Of a DNA stretch of 64,000 nucleotides, positions 8,822 through 16,325 are shown piece by piece (the first letter of the stretch is position 1; every line of letters begins with the position of its first letter). The stretch spans positions 62,001 to 126,000 of the forward strand of contig DATENM010000046.1 in assembly GCA_035275065.1 (NCBI GenBank), read 5' to 3'. Source of the stretch: Blastocatellia bacterium. GTDB taxonomy: Bacteria; Acidobacteriota; Blastocatellia; UBA7656. The notes below the pieces were generated by a model. It saw nothing but the letters and a program-made list of their open reading frames with translations. It searched no databases and was not told the DNA's origin. A program made the position numbers and the translations under genes.

Positions 8822-9469
8822 TCACCGCTCTCTGATCTCCGGCACTTCGACGATGTGATGATTGTCCGAGGGATTCTCGACGGCGGCAATCAGCGCGCTG
8901 ATCATTTGCCGCAACGTCACCAGCCCCAGCCGCCGGGCCGACTCTCGCGTCGCGGGCAACGCCTCGAACAGCTTGTAAGCCGGCACCAGCAGATAAGGCC
9001 AGCGATGGTCGGGGCCAAGCACATACCACGGGCGCAGCACCGTCGCCCGCAAGCCGCTCTCGCGAATCAAGCGCTCGCCTTCCGAGCGCACCTCGATATA
9101 CGCCTTCATCAATGGCGCGGGATGCGCCACGCTGACATAGACGAAGTGTTTGATGCCGGCGGCGACCGCTGCCGGGACGCTCTGCTGAATCGAGACCAGA
9201 TCGATGGCGCGGAACTGCGCCGCCTTCGCCGGTGAAGGTTTCGGCACTCCGACCAATTGCACGAAGGTGTCGGCGGGGCGAATCTGCGCGGCAAAGCTCT
9301 CTTGATTGAGCGGGTCGCCGACTATCGGTTGACAGCCGGCGGGCAGTTTCGCCTGCGAGCCTTGACGCACGAGGGCGCGCACCGTGTGGCCGCGTTCGAG
9401 CAGTTGAGGAATCAAGCGCTGGCCGAGATAGCCTGTGCCACCGGTGATAAAAACGTTTCGAGAGGTCAT
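8822..9469 (-). CDS. NAD(P)-binding atypical SDR (NmrA/NAD-epimerase-like)
   Basis: The 215-residue cytoplasmic protein has a Rossmann nucleotide-binding motif at the N-terminus (FITGGTGYLGQRL, GxxGxxG). The remainder fits short atypical SDRs of the NmrA/YwnB type: FVQLVGVPKPSP after beta-4, HFVYVSVAHPAP in place of the catalytic Ser strand, and TVLRPWYVLGP near the substrate side. No YxxxK pair is evident, so it may be a redox sensor or a reductase; the substrate cannot be told. The gene is divergent from the Tat-exported isomerase-like gene at 9659. Confidence 0.82.
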   Translation of the reverse strand: MTSRNVFITGGTGYLGQRLIPQLLERGHTVRALVRQGSQAKLPAGCQPIVGDPLNQESFAAQIRPADTFVQLVGVPKPSPAKAAQFRAIDLVSIQQSVPAAVAAGIKHFVYVSVAHPAPLMKAYIEVRSEGERLIRESGLRATVLRPWYVLGPDHRWPYLLVPAYKLFEALPATRESARRLGLVTLRQMISALIAAVENPSDNHHIVEVPEIRER

Positions 9470-9658
9470 TCAGGATTTCTCGCTTTCCTGCGCCGCAGCG
9501 GCGCGGCTGATGATTGTCCTCCGACCTTACGCAAAAAACCGGCGAGCAGATTGTCACCGCCGCACAGAACGGCTTGCCGCGCGGCGCGCTTTTCGATATA
9601 TCCAAGGGGCGGCCCGCGCCGCAGACTTCATCTCTCATCCATCATCAACGGAGGACGA

Positions 9659-10540
9659 ATGCGAATCACACGTCGAGGATTCATCAAACAGAGCGCGCTC
9701 GGACTTACATCAGCCGCACTTGCCAAAGATCAGCTTCTGGCTTACGGCAAAGCCAGGGGCGTGAAGTTCAAAGTCGGAGTGCCCGACTGGAACCTGCGAC
9801 AGGAAGCCAAGCCGGAATCGATTGCGCTCGCCCGCAAGCTCGGTTTCGACGGCGTGCAGATCAGTCTCGGCGTGGGCAAAGATCGTCTGCCCTTGAGCGA
9901 GCCGGCAACACAGCAAACCTTCATCGCGGAATCAAAGCGCGTCGGATTGCCGATTACTTCGGTCTGCCTGAACATCCTGCACGTCAACTATCTGAAGAAT
10001 GACTCGCTCGGCCAGCGCTGGGTGGCCGACGCCATCCCGATTGCTAAAACGCTCGGCGTGCGCGTCATCCTGCTGCCGTTTTTCGGGCGCGGCGCGTTGC
10101 AGACGGCCGCCGAGATGGATTTTGTCGGCGATGCGCTGCGCGAAGTCGCGCCGGCGGCAGAGCGGGCCGGTGTGATTTTGGGCCTCGAAGACACGATCTC
10201 GGCGCGTGACAACGTCCGCATCATGGAGCGCAGCCGTTCACGCGCCGTGCTGACTTACTACGATGTCGGCAACTCGACGATTGGCGGCTTCAACATCATC
10301 GAAGAGATTCGCTGGCTGGGGCGGGCGCGGATTTGTGAAGTCCACCTGAAAGACAACCCGCACTATCTCGGTCAGGGCAAGATCGATTTTACGGCAGTCG
10401 TTGACGCGCTCGCCGACATCGGCTACGACGGCTGGGCGCAACTGGAATGCGATGCGCCCTCGAAGTCCATCGAAAACGACATGCGCACCAACCTGCAATT
10501 CATTCGCGGCGTGATCGCGCAACGCAACGCGCGGAAATAA
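9659..10540 (+). CDS. Tat-exported sugar isomerase/epimerase-like TIM-barrel protein
   Basis: The 293-residue product starts MRITRRGFIKQSALGL, a twin-arginine signal, so it should be exported folded. The rest is an AP-endonuclease-type TIM barrel (sugar phosphate isomerase/epimerase family): GFDGVQISLGVG, GVILGLEDTI, YYDVGNS, CEVHLKD and WAQLECD carry the Glu, Asp and His residues that normally bind the divalent metal. I chose the ATG at 9659 because GGAGG sits 5 bp before it; the upstream in-frame extension is not protein-like. It converges on the DUF1080 and Gfo/Idh genes, which often accompany it in exported 3-keto-sugar pathways. The substrate is not known. Confidence 0.87.
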   Translation: MRITRRGFIKQSALGLTSAALAKDQLLAYGKARGVKFKVGVPDWNLRQEAKPESIALARKLGFDGVQISLGVGKDRLPLSEPATQQTFIAESKRVGLPITSVCLNILHVNYLKNDSLGQRWVADAIPIAKTLGVRVILLPFFGRGALQTAAEMDFVGDALREVAPAAERAGVILGLEDTISARDNVRIMERSRSRAVLTYYDVGNSTIGGFNIIEEIRWLGRARICEVHLKDNPHYLGQGKIDFTAVVDALADIGYDGWAQLECDAPSKSIENDMRTNLQFIRGVIAQRNARK

Positions 10541-10543
10541 TTC

Positions 10544-10615
10544 AACCGCCAAGACGCCAAGAACGCCAAGAAAGAAGCCGTGCGTTCTCTTGGCGTTCTT
10601 GGCGTCTTGGCGGTT
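10544..10615. repeat. Perfect 28-bp inverted repeat (CGCCAAGA type)
   Basis: Positions 10544-10571 and 10588-10615 are exact reverse complements around a 16-base loop. The arms are made of 8-10 bp CGCCAAG units. The element fills the gap between two convergent genes (ends at 10540 and 10637), so it could end or protect transcripts from both sides. There is no clear T-run on either strand. Confidence 0.9.
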
Positions 10616-10636
10616 AAACATCGCCGGGCCGTCCGG

Positions 10637-11554
10637 TCACTTCAAGATCGGCGTGACGGTGACTTTGCGGAACCAGACTTTGCCGTGATCGCCTTGCAGC
10701 ATGATGGGGCCATCAGCGCCTTCGTCGCTGTCGAGCGCGCCGCCGGTGATGCCATCAAGCACGGCGTTATCCTGCACGGTCTGACCGTTGAGGACGACCG
10801 TGACGCGGTTGCCGACGATAACCGCTTCGACGGTCTGCCATTCGTCAGCCGGGCGACTGGCATTGATGCTCGGCGCGCGGCGGCTGTAGATGGCCATGTG
10901 GCCATGACTTTCGGGGTCTTTGCCGTAATCGTCCAACACCTGCAATTCATAACGCCCGCGCAAGTAGATGCCGCTGTTGCTGTCTTTTTCGAGCTTGTAT
11001 TCAGCGCGCAGCTTGAAGTCTTTGAAGCGTTGCCGCGAGACCAGATTGTTGGCGTGAGGCGCATTGATCATCACTCCATCCTGAACCGTCCAGCCCGATG
11101 GCCTGCCCTGATGCTCGACGCCCCAGGCGTCCATGCTCTTGCCATCGAATAGCTCGACCGGCGTGCCGAACTTGTGTTTGGCGTTGGCGTCATAGCGGCC
11201 CCACTTCGGCGGGCGCACGCCGACCCAGTTGATGACCTCGTTGCCGCTGGTGATCTTGCCGACGAGCTTGCCGCCTTCGGCCCTGGCGCTGAACACTTGT
11301 TTAGAATTCGGCAGCGCAAATCGCAGCTCGCCATCCTGGATGGTGATGGCCGGCAGTTTAAAGACGCTGCCGCCGCGATTCAGAAACCACCCGGTTAGCT
11401 GGCCGCCATCGTTTTTGACTTCGAGCCAGTAGATGCGCCTGCCGTCGGCGGCGGTCGCCGTGATGTCCCACTTGCCCAGAAACGCTTTCTCTTGCGCCGC
11501 CGCCGGCACGGCCAGGGCAAGCATGAAAAGTAGCACAAGTAACTTTAGCTTCAT
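10637..11554 (-). CDS. Exported DUF1080 protein (3-keto-disaccharide hydrolase family)
   Basis: The 305-residue product has a Sec signal peptide (MKLKLLVLLFMLALAVPAAAQ). A lipocalin-like segment (~30-125, GKWDITATAADGRRIYWLEV) is followed by a DUF1080 jelly-roll domain (~130-305) with typical pieces FDGKSMDAWG, SNSGIYLRGRYELQVLDDYG and VVLNGQTVQDN. DUF1080 proteins are known to act on 3-keto-glycosides. The ATG at 11554 has AGGAGAGG upstream and is preferred over the ORF's first codon at 11578. It lies 28 bp after the Gfo/Idh gene on the same strand, so the two are probably co-transcribed. Confidence 0.85.
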   Translation of the reverse strand: MKLKLLVLLFMLALAVPAAAQEKAFLGKWDITATAADGRRIYWLEVKNDGGQLTGWFLNRGGSVFKLPAITIQDGELRFALPNSKQVFSARAEGGKLVGKITSGNEVINWVGVRPPKWGRYDANAKHKFGTPVELFDGKSMDAWGVEHQGRPSGWTVQDGVMINAPHANNLVSRQRFKDFKLRAEYKLEKDSNSGIYLRGRYELQVLDDYGKDPESHGHMAIYSRRAPSINASRPADEWQTVEAVIVGNRVTVVLNGQTVQDNAVLDGITGGALDSDEGADGPIMLQGDHGKVWFRKVTVTPILK

Positions 11555-11581
11555 CGCCTCTCCTGTCTGATGTTTCATCCC

Positions 11582-12877
11582 TCAAGCCAGCTCGGTGCGG
11601 CCCGGCACGGCGACCGGCGGCACCGCCAGCGGCCCCCATTCGAGCTTCGCCGGCATCAGCGATTCGGTCGAGTTGAGCGCCTGCTCCCAGGTGACGGCCT
11701 TGCCGGTGTAGCTTGACAGGCGGCCCATGATGGCGGTGAGCGTGCTTTCAGCGACCTGCTTCAGCTCGTTGATCTGGCGACCGGCGCGGATGCTGGCGAT
11801 CAAATCGGTGTGTTCCTGCACGTAAGGCTCGTTGTCCTGCTGGCGCGGGAAGCTCCAGGCTTTCGCGCCGGTGATTTGATAGCGCGTGCCGGTGGCCAGC
11901 GTCGCCGCGCCCTTTGTCCCGACCAGCGCCTCGGAGACATTCTTTTCACAGCCATCGATCTGCCGGCACATGCTCATCAGGTGGGCGCCGTTTTCATACT
12001 CGTAATCAATCGCGAAGTGATCGAAGATGTGACCATAAGCCGGTTCGGTTCTCACCTGCCGCCCGCCCATGCCGACGGCCCGCACGGGATGCGCGCGCAT
12101 CGCCCAGTTGATGACATCGAGGTTATGAACGTGCTGCTCGACAATGTGATCGCCCGACAGCCACGCGAAGTAGAGCCAGTTGCGCAATTGCCATTCCAGG
12201 TCGCTCCAGCCGGCCTGGCGGTCTTTCTTCCACAGGCTGCCTTGATTCCAGTAGCAGCGCGCCGCGACGATCTCGCCGAGAGCGCCATCATGAATCTGCT
12301 TCATGGCTTCGAGGTAGCCGGTCTGGTGACGGCGCTGCGTGCCGGCGACGAGGCAGAGTTTTTTGCCGTTGGCCGCTTCATAGGTTTCGAGCACGGAGCG
12401 GATGCCGGGGCCGTCAACGGCGACCGGCTTTTCGGTGAAGATGTTCTTACCGGCGGCGACGGCGGCCTTCAAGTGAATCGGGCGAAAGCCGGGTGGGGTC
12501 GCCAGGATGATGTAATTAGCGTCACTGGCAATGACTTTTTCGTAGGCGTCTAACCCAGTGAAGCAGCGGTCGTCGGTGACCGCGAGGTTGTCGGGAACCG
12601 ATTTGGCGAGCGCCGCGCGGCTGCCGTCGATGCGATCTTTGAAGGCGTCACCCATAGCGAACAGGCGCACGCCGGGCGCGCTCTTGATGGCGTTTTCGGT
12701 CGCGCCGGTGCCGCGCCCGCCGCAGCCAATCAAGCCGATGCGGATTTCGTCAGAGCCCGCGGCATAAGCGCCCGGCAGGTTATTCCATGACATCAGCGTT
12801 GTCGCCACCGCTGCCGCGCTGGTCGTCTTCAAGAACTCGCGGCGCGAAGGTTGGTTTGTGTCGTTTATCTTTTTCAT
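11582..12877 (-). CDS. Tat-exported Gfo/Idh/MocA family oxidoreductase
   Basis: The 431-residue product carries a twin-arginine signal (SRREFLKTTSAAAVATTLM, residues ~11-30) and then a Rossmann domain (IRIGLIGCGGRGTG) with the family's EKP motif (IFTEKPVAVD) holding the catalytic Lys. The second domain includes GDHIVEQHVHNLDVINW, a common metal or substrate-side pattern in Tat-exported members. Reaction: NAD(P)-dependent oxidation or reduction of a sugar or cyclitol, here in the periplasm with a tightly bound cofactor. I chose the ATG at 12877 (AAAGGAGA upstream) over 12904. It lies between the SUMF1-domain gene and the DUF1080 gene, all on the minus strand. Confidence 0.9.
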   Translation of the reverse strand: MKKINDTNQPSRREFLKTTSAAAVATTLMSWNNLPGAYAAGSDEIRIGLIGCGGRGTGATENAIKSAPGVRLFAMGDAFKDRIDGSRAALAKSVPDNLAVTDDRCFTGLDAYEKVIASDANYIILATPPGFRPIHLKAAVAAGKNIFTEKPVAVDGPGIRSVLETYEAANGKKLCLVAGTQRRHQTGYLEAMKQIHDGALGEIVAARCYWNQGSLWKKDRQAGWSDLEWQLRNWLYFAWLSGDHIVEQHVHNLDVINWAMRAHPVRAVGMGGRQVRTEPAYGHIFDHFAIDYEYENGAHLMSMCRQIDGCEKNVSEALVGTKGAATLATGTRYQITGAKAWSFPRQQDNEPYVQEHTDLIASIRAGRQINELKQVAESTLTAIMGRLSSYTGKAVTWEQALNSTESLMPAKLEWGPLAVPPVAVPGRTELA

Positions 12878-12923
12878 GCCGTCTCCTTTTATACCTTTGA
12901 TCAAATGAAAATCATTGCCGTCG

Positions 12924-12979
12924 TTACTGGTCTACGGACAACGGGCAACCGGCAACTGTTAGCTGGTAACTGACCCCTG
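12924..12979. repeat. Degenerate 7-bp tandem repeat array
   Basis: Eight consecutive 7-bp units can be read from 12924, most ending in G and many of the form NNAACNG (ACAACGG, GCAACCG, GCAACTG, GTAACTG). The array ends 1 bp from the stop codon of the SUMF1-domain gene. It has the same period as the GCAGGA and GTGACAA elements elsewhere in the window but a different unit. Confidence 0.65.
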
Positions 12980-12980
12980 C

Positions 12981-14012
12981 TCACGGGCTTTGCCGGGTCA
13001 CCCGCGAACGCAAGCCTTTCAGGTTGTCGTACTCTTCGAGCGGGCGAACGATGCGAAAGCCGACCGTGATAGCTTCGGTGTGCCACCAGATGCTCTGCGG
13101 GCGCTGCGGATCACGCTTGCTCCATTCGGGCGTCGAGGCGCGGCGCGCGGCGCTGCGCAGGCGGGCGGCGTCATCGTCCCACGAGCCGCCGCGCACCACA
13201 TTCGGGTAACGCTTCTCGGTCGGCAGGCGCACAGGGTTCACCGAGCGGCCCAGCAGCGTCGCGTAAAAGTCTTTGTCATACTCGTCGAGCACCCATTCGG
13301 CGACGTTGCCATGCATGTCGTAGAGTCCCCACGCATTCGGCTGCTTGCGGCCAACGGCGTGCGGCTGCGCATCGGCGTTGTCGGCGTACCAGGCATACTC
13401 GCCGAGCTTCTTGGCGTCGTCGCCAAAAGCATAAGCCGTAGGCCGTTTGGCACCGGCGCGGCAGGCGTATTCCCATTCGGCTTCGGTCGCCAAACGATAG
13501 GTCTTGCCGGTGCGCTCAGACAGCCAGCGGCAATACTCCATCGCCGCGTGATGCGTCATGCTGATGGCCGGCATGCGCCCCTTGCCGAAGCCGAACGATT
13601 CGTCGGCGTAAGGCGGCGTCGGGCGGGTGACGGCGTCGGCGGTCGCAGGCTTCGCCGCCTGCGCCTCGCGCTCGTCGTTGAGGCTTTCGTTAAAGGCAAA
13701 CTGGTCGTATTCGTCCCAGGTCACTTCAAACTTGCCGATCCAGAACGGGCGAATCTGCACGGCGTGCGGTGGCCCTTCGTCTGCGGCGCGTCCCGGCTCG
13801 GTCGCCGGGCTGCCCATGACGAACTCGCCGCCGGGCACCGGCATCATCTCAAATCTGATGCTGGTGCCGGGGATGGTTTCGTTGTAGGGCCGCATCTCCG
13901 ACGGCTTGAGCTTTTGTGATGAATCTTCCGCAATGGCCGGATGCGGCAGGTGGCCAAAGGCGGTCAGCAGCACGAGCAGCAGATGAACTCCACACAAGAC
14001 GAATCGTCGCAT
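12981..14012 (-). CDS. SUMF1/FGE-sulfatase-domain protein lacking the FGE cysteines
   Basis: The 343-residue exported protein (signal peptide MRRFVLCGVHLLLVLLTAFG) has a complete SUMF1 fold: PGGEFVMGSP, KFEVTWDEYDQF, YRLATEAEWEYACRAGA, NAWGLYDMHGNVAEWVLD, VVRGGSWDDDAARLRSAARR and VGFRIV. True formylglycine-generating enzymes need a cysteine pair after the RGGS motif; here that region (WDDDAARLRSAARRAS) has none, so FGE activity is not expected. The role may be ligand binding or as a partner to the downstream Gfo/Idh and DUF1080 proteins. The ORF can extend to 14072, but the start at 14012 gives the signal peptide and avoids overlap with the divergent apbE. Confidence 0.8.
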   Translation of the reverse strand: MRRFVLCGVHLLLVLLTAFGHLPHPAIAEDSSQKLKPSEMRPYNETIPGTSIRFEMMPVPGGEFVMGSPATEPGRAADEGPPHAVQIRPFWIGKFEVTWDEYDQFAFNESLNDEREAQAAKPATADAVTRPTPPYADESFGFGKGRMPAISMTHHAAMEYCRWLSERTGKTYRLATEAEWEYACRAGAKRPTAYAFGDDAKKLGEYAWYADNADAQPHAVGRKQPNAWGLYDMHGNVAEWVLDEYDKDFYATLLGRSVNPVRLPTEKRYPNVVRGGSWDDDAARLRSAARRASTPEWSKRDPQRPQSIWWHTEAITVGFRIVRPLEEYDNLKGLRSRVTRQSP

Positions 14013-14071
14013 CAGGCTTGTCCCCGGAACCGCATCTGGTTTATCAACTAGACCGATCTGGATTTTGCGCA

Positions 14072-15121
14072 ATGGCTGAGAGCAGACGAGTCATAGTAAT
14101 CGGACTGGTGCTTGCCGCCCTGCTTGCGAGCGCGGCGGCAGGCCAAACCTCTTCGCCATCGCCGATGGGACTCAGCCGCTTTGAATTTGCTCAAGCGCAC
14201 ATGGGCACGCAGTTTCGCATCATCCTGTATGCCAGGGACGCCGAGATTGCGGCTAAGGCTTCCACCGCGGCCTTCGAGCGCATCGCGCGGCTCGATGCTA
14301 CCATGAGTGATTATCGTGAGACCAGCGAGCTGATGATGGCCTGCAAACAGGCGGTGCGCCGCTGGGTGCAACTGAGCCCTGACCTCTTCCGCATCCTCGC
14401 TCTGTCGCAACAGATGGCGCGCCGCTCAGGAGGAGCATTCGACGTGACGGTCGGGCCGGTCGTGAGACTCTGGCGGCGGGCGCGGCGGACGAATGCGTTG
14501 CCGGATGCAAAGAAATTAGCCGCGGCGCGGCAACAGGTGGGCTACCGGTGGCTGCGCCTCGACGCCCGCCGCCAGGCGATGCGACTGGAGAGAAGCGGCA
14601 TGCGGATCGATCTCGGCGGCATCGCCAAAGGCTATGCGGCTGATGCGGCGCTGGCGGTCTTGAAAGCTCACGGCATTGGCATCGCATTGATCGCCGCCGG
14701 CGGCGATATTGTCGCGGGCGAGACGCCGCCCGGCTCAAATGGCTGGACGGTGGCGGTGCGCGCGCTCAGCTCGACGGACGAAGCGACAATGATTCACCTG
14801 CGGCTGGCGAACGCGGCGGTTTCGACTTCGGGCGACGCCGAGCAGTTCTTAGAAATCAACGGCGCGCGCTATTCGCACATCATTGATCCGCGCACCGGCC
14901 AGGCGCTCACCACTCGGCACAGCGTCACGGTTGTTGCGCCGAGCGGCACAGCGTCCGACGCGCTCGCCACGGCGGCGAGCGTGCTCGGAGTAGCGCGCGG
15001 CCGGCGGCTCATTGACCGCACCCCAGGCGCCGCCGCGCACATCGAGCAGATGCGCGGCGACCGCATCTTAGTCAGCGAATCGAAACGCTGGCGCGACGTT
15101 CCGCAAACGCCCGTGAGATAG
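14072..15121 (+). CDS. apbE: FAD:protein FMN transferase (ApbE)
   Basis: The enzyme attaches FMN covalently to Thr/Ser of flavoproteins such as Rnf or Nqr subunits on the outer face of the inner membrane. The 349-residue product has an N-terminal signal or anchor (VIVIGLVLAALLASAAAG). Family motifs are in order: HMGTQFRIILYA, ATMSDYRETSEL, GGAFDVTVGPVV, RIDLGGIAKGYAAD, LIAAGGDIV and SHIIDPRTGQAL, the last with the metal-binding Asp/His region. The ATG at 14072 starts the signal sequence; the ORF's longer upstream part is not coding. It is divergent from the SUMF1-domain gene by about 60 bp. Confidence 0.92.
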   Translation: MAESRRVIVIGLVLAALLASAAAGQTSSPSPMGLSRFEFAQAHMGTQFRIILYARDAEIAAKASTAAFERIARLDATMSDYRETSELMMACKQAVRRWVQLSPDLFRILALSQQMARRSGGAFDVTVGPVVRLWRRARRTNALPDAKKLAAARQQVGYRWLRLDARRQAMRLERSGMRIDLGGIAKGYAADAALAVLKAHGIGIALIAAGGDIVAGETPPGSNGWTVAVRALSSTDEATMIHLRLANAAVSTSGDAEQFLEINGARYSHIIDPRTGQALTTRHSVTVVAPSGTASDALATAASVLGVARGRRLIDRTPGAAAHIEQMRGDRILVSESKRWRDVPQTPVR

Positions 15122-15233
15122 CATCCTTGCCGCATTCAATTATGGTGGCGCAGCAACCGTCGCCTTGAAGTTTGACCATAACGATCTGGATTTGAGAGAA
15201 TGAGTTGTCGGCAGCCAAGTTGATTCAGGCGGC

Positions 15234-15263
15234 TTGCAAAGCGTAATTGAAATCTTTTACTAT
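15234..15263 (+). promoter_or_regulatory. Sigma70-like promoter for tRNA-Lys
   Basis: TTGCAA (15234-15239) and TACTAT (15258-15263) are separated by 18 bp. The -10 element ends 59 bp before the tRNA, in an otherwise gene-free AT-rich stretch (15122-15322), so it plausibly drives the tRNA gene. Confidence 0.45.
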
Positions 15264-15322
15264 ACCGTCTTTCGCGCCGCGGCTATTGAGGCGTTAAGCC
15301 GTACGAGCGAAGAGGTTCGACC

Positions 15323-15395
15323 GGGCCGGTAGCTCAATTGGCAGAGCAACAGACTCTTAATCTGTGGGTTGAAGGTTCGATTCCTTCCCGGCTCA
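15323..15395 (+). tRNA. tRNA-Lys(CUU)
   Basis: A full 73-base cloverleaf can be drawn. The acceptor stem GGGCCGG pairs with CCGGCTC, with one G-U pair. The D arm is GCTC/GAGC. The anticodon stem ACAGA/TCTGT holds the loop CTCTTAA, with anticodon CTT. The T arm is GAAGG-TTCGATT-CCTTC. The discriminator is A at 15395. CCA is not encoded (TTA follows). A strong terminator-like hairpin follows at 15406-15448. Confidence 0.97.
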
Positions 15396-15405
15396 TTAAT
15401 CAATT

Positions 15406-15448
15406 CAAAGAAAAAGCGGCATCAATCGTTGGTGCCGCTTTTTCTTTG
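15406..15448 (+). terminator. Intrinsic terminator after tRNA-Lys
   Basis: CAAAGAAAAAGCGGCA (15406-15421) pairs exactly with TGCCGCTTTTTCTTTG (15433-15448) around an 11-base loop, and the 3' arm contains a T5 run. Because the arms carry A5 and T5, it could work on both strands. It directly follows the tRNA. Confidence 0.8.
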
Positions 15449-15548
15449 TGACCGTATTGTGCGGTGGCCATTCTATCATCCGGACGGCGCGCTCGACGGC
15501 GACGCCGCCTATTCGCTTGCCGCTAAATGTGATAATCTGAGCCCTACA

Positions 15549-16325
15549 ATGTTTAAATTCTTGCGGCACGTGAGACCTATCTCTGTTAGGTGCGCCTGGG
15601 AGATTCGGGTTGTATCAAGCGTCGCGGCGTGCTTAGGCATGCTGGCCGCAGCAAGCGCGCCCGCAAGCTTGCTCTCTATACGCGTCTGCGCGCAGCAGAC
15701 GGCACCGTCGCCACCGGTTGTCGTCCAACCGGGTGCGCCAGGGAAACCGACGCGGACGCTGCCCCCGACGACCAGGGCGACACTGCCGCCCGCCTCCGCC
15801 GCCGATGTGCGGTTCATGCAAGGCATGATTATGCATCACGGGCAGGCGGTTGAGATGACGGCGCTAATCGAATCGCATACCGGGAATAAGGACCTGAGGT
15901 CGCTGGGTGCGCGAATCAGCCGGTCGCAGTCCGACGAGATCAAGTTCATGAAACGATGGTTGGTGGCGCGTGGGCAGCCCATATCGGAGGCGATGCCTGA
16001 CATGCATCACATGAAGATGCATGACATGGATCACACGAAGATGGCGCACGAGCCGATGGCGCTGATGCCTGGTATGCTGACCCCTGAGCAGATGGCGGCA
16101 CTCAGGAAAGCTAAGGGCGAGGAGTTCGATCACCTGTTTCTGACAGGGATGATTCAGCACCACGGCGGCGCTTTGACCATGGTGAAAGAACTGTTCGATA
16201 CCGCAGGCGCAGGACAGGACGCTGAACTATTCAACTTCGCAACCGATGTAGACAGCGGCCAGCGCGCCGAAATCCGGATCATGCAAAACATGTTGGAGAG
16301 AAACCCTGTAAAGGAGAGACGATGA
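15549..16325 (+). CDS. DUF305 protein with Met/His-rich metal-binding segment
   Basis: The 258-residue exported protein (signal ~20-50, VSSVAACLGMLAAASAPASL) contains a Pro-rich linker and then a DUF305 ferritin-like domain with two HH motifs, MIMHHGQAVEMT and MIQHHGGALTMV. Between them lies a segment very rich in Met and His (MPDMHHMKMHDMDHTKM), as in copper-binding periplasmic proteins. Copper handling is inferred from this composition. The ORF extends upstream into the tRNA gene, so I set the start at the ATG at 15549, just before the signal-like region. Its stop overlaps the start of the LVIVD gene by 4 bp, so the two are translationally coupled. Confidence 0.8.
   Translation: MFKFLRHVRPISVRCAWEIRVVSSVAACLGMLAAASAPASLLSIRVCAQQTAPSPPVVVQPGAPGKPTRTLPPTTRATLPPASAADVRFMQGMIMHHGQAVEMTALIESHTGNKDLRSLGARISRSQSDEIKFMKRWLVARGQPISEAMPDMHHMKMHDMDHTKMAHEPMALMPGMLTPEQMAALRKAKGEEFDHLFLTGMIQHHGGALTMVKELFDTAGAGQDAELFNFATDVDSGQRAEIRIMQNMLERNPVKERR

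Noticed and set aside
12981..14012. Formylglycine-generating enzyme acting on the sulfatase-like protein
   Set aside because: The catalytic cysteine pair is missing, and the sulfatase-like protein has no CxPSR target.
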